Assembly: GCA_009704605.1 (NCBI GenBank)
Contig: WLDW01000049.1
Location: forward strand, 1-6,601
Length of the DNA: 6,601 nucleotides
From: Actinomycetota bacterium
GTDB taxonomy: Bacteria; Actinomycetota; Actinomycetes; Actinomycetales; Microbacteriaceae
Direction of reading: 5' to 3'
The position numbers and the translations under genes were made by a program. Below, piece by piece: positions 5,337 to 6,601 of this stretch. Within the stretch, counting starts at the first letter, position 1. The number at the start of each line of letters is the position of its first letter. The notes beneath the pieces are model-generated. The model worked only from the letters and a program-made list of their open reading frames with translations. It did not search any database and was not told the DNA's origin.

Positions 5337-6601
5337 ATGACCCAAGCAACTCGTGGCGCACTGCACGCAGCCACCGGCTCAACCATGACCGCAAAAGGTT
5401 GGGGTCAAGAAGCAGCTATTCGCATGCTTCACAACAACCTAGATCCAGCTGTTGCTGAGTATCCAGAAGAACTTATTGTTTATGGTGGTAGCGGTAAAGC
5501 TGCTCGAAACTGGGCCAGCTTTGATTCAATTGTTAAGACTCTTACCAACTTAGAAAACGACGAGACCATGCTGGTCCAGTCTGGAAAACCAGTTGGTGTT
5601 TTTAGAACTCACGAGTGGGCCCCAAGGGTATTACTTGCAAACTCCAACTTGGTTGGTGACTGGGCTAACTGGCCAGAGTTTAGACGTCTTGAGCATCTGG
5701 GTCTAACAATGTACGGCCAGATGACCGCGGGTTCTTGGATCTATATCGGAACCCAGGGAATCCTGCAGGGAACTTACGAGACCTTTGCAGCGGTTGCTGC
5801 AAAGAGATTTGGCGGCACTCTTGCCGGAACACTTACTTTGACTGGTGGTTGTGGCGGTATGGGTGGAGCACAGCCACTTGCTGTGACTATGAACGAAGGA
5901 ACTTGCCTAATTGTTGACGTTGACGAATCACGACTTCGCAGAAGAATTCAAGATCGTTACCTAGATGAACTAGCCGATAACTTGGACGATGCCATCGAAC
6001 GAGTTGTCCGATACAAATCTGAAAAGAAAGCTATATCAGTTGGTCTTGCAGGTAACGCAGCAACTATCTTTGCTGAGCTGCTAAAGCGCGATGTTCCAAT
6101 CGATATCGTGACTGATCAAACTTCTGCTCACGACCCGCTCTATTACATTCCTGAGGGAATCAGCGTTGAAGAGTCCCGTGCCTATGCGGAACGTAGCCCT
6201 GAGGAATTCACTCAGCGAGCTGAGGCGTCTATGGCAAAGCACGTAGAAGCCATGGTTGGCTTCATGGCCAAGGGAGCCGAAGTCTTTGACTACGGAAATT
6301 CCATTAGAGACGAAGCTAGAAAAGGCGGCTACTCAAACGCTTTCAAGTTCCCTGGTTTCATCCCTGCATACATCCGCCCATTGTTCTGCGAAGGAAAGGG
6401 CCCATTTAGATGGGTAGCGCTTTCTGGAGACAAGAAAGACATTTACCGAACCGATCAGGCCATCTTGGAACTCTTCCCAGAAAACGAACACCTTCACCGC
6501 TGGATCAAGATGGCTCAAGATCGAGTTCAGTTCCAAGGTCTTCCTGCAAGAATCTGCTGGCTTGGCTACGGCGAAAGAGATAAAGCTGGAGCTGTGTTTA
6601 A
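5337..6601 (+). CDS. hutU: Urocanate hydratase (5' part)
   Basis: Converts urocanate to 4-imidazolone-5-propionate using tightly bound NAD+ as an electrophile, the second step of histidine degradation; cytoplasmic. The first 421 residues are present of a usual ~550-560, and the frame is still open at the window edge. Recognisable blocks are [11 protein letters not shown] (49-59), ESGKPVG-like QSGKPVGVF (81-89), the NAD+-binding [20 protein letters not shown] (169-188), [39 protein letters not shown], and [19 protein letters not shown]. Cys407 in this last block corresponds to the active-site Cys410 of the Pseudomonas putida enzyme. The more common 'AGLGGMGGAQ' reads [10 protein letters not shown] here. 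The ATG at 5337 has a strong GGAGG six bases upstream, which fixes the start. It is divergent from hutG, 31 bp away. Confidence 0.96.
   Translation, partial: MTQATRGALHAATGSTMTAKGWGQEAAIRMLHNNLDPAVAEYPEELIVYGGSGKAARNWASFDSIVKTLTNLENDETMLVQSGKPVGVFRTHEWAPRVLLANSNLVGDWANWPEFRRLEHLGLTMYGQMTAGSWIYIGTQGILQGTYETFAAVAAKRFGGTLAGTLTLTGGCGGMGGAQPLAVTMNEGTCLIVDVDESRLRRRIQDRYLDELADNLDDAIERVVRYKSEKKAISVGLAGNAATIFAELLKRDVPIDIVTDQTSAHDPLYYIPEGISVEESRAYAERSPEEFTQRAEASMAKHVEAMVGFMAKGAEVFDYGNSIRDEARKGGYSNAFKFPGFIPAYIRPLFCEGKGPFRWVALSGDKKDIYRTDQAILELFPENEHLHRWIKMAQDRVQFQGLPARICWLGYGERDKAGAVF

Noticed and set aside
4950..5340. Two + strand open frames opposite the hutG 5' region
   Set aside because: Both are antisense to conserved HutG sequence; one runs into the hutU ribosome binding site.
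1..6601. tRNA, rRNA, CRISPR array, insertion sequence, riboswitch or phage gene
   Set aside because: Nearly all of the window is covered by five metabolic genes, the gaps are 10 and 31 bp, and no repeat family or transposase-like sequence is visible.

Overview
The window holds five protein-coding genes and almost no free DNA. Two are cut by the window edges. Codon use is of moderate GC, and the proteins look actinobacterial: an ACOX-type acyl-CoA dehydrogenase/oxidase, a FadB-like protein with a GAGLMASQ nucleotide-binding loop, and an arginase-family formimidoylglutamase with NGSPVR and GGDN motifs. A compact, moderate-GC actinobacterium, such as a planktonic Microbacteriaceae-type lineage, is my best guess. 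This is inferred from protein character only; no marker gene is present.

Positions 1-4347 (+ strand) form a fatty-acid beta-oxidation operon. In order it carries the 3' half of an acyl-CoA dehydrogenase/oxidase, a thiolase (fadA type), and a two-domain enoyl-CoA hydratase/3-hydroxyacyl-CoA dehydrogenase (fadB type). Both internal junctions are TAATG, where the stop and start codons share one base, so translation is probably coupled. Together the three proteins supply all four chemical steps of a beta-oxidation turn: acyl-CoA to enoyl-CoA, hydration, oxidation to 3-ketoacyl-CoA, and thiolysis to acetyl-CoA.

Positions 4358-6601 are a histidine-utilisation (hut) region. A formimidoylglutamase (hutG type) lies on the - strand and converges on the fad operon, with only 10 bases between the stop codons. 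Urocanate hydratase (hutU) diverges from it on the + strand and runs off the right edge at about 421 of the usual roughly 550 residues. The two enzymes act at steps 2 and 4 of histidine breakdown. The steps between and before them (HutI, HutH) are not in the window.

I see no mobile element, CRISPR array, RNA gene or clearly new system. The points worth a second look are active-site substitutions in the formimidoylglutamase, a near-perfect inverted repeat in the 31-bp hutG-hutU intergenic region that could be a shared operator, a perfect 10-bp-arm inverted repeat inside the 5' end of hutG, and an inverted repeat spanning the two convergent stop codons.
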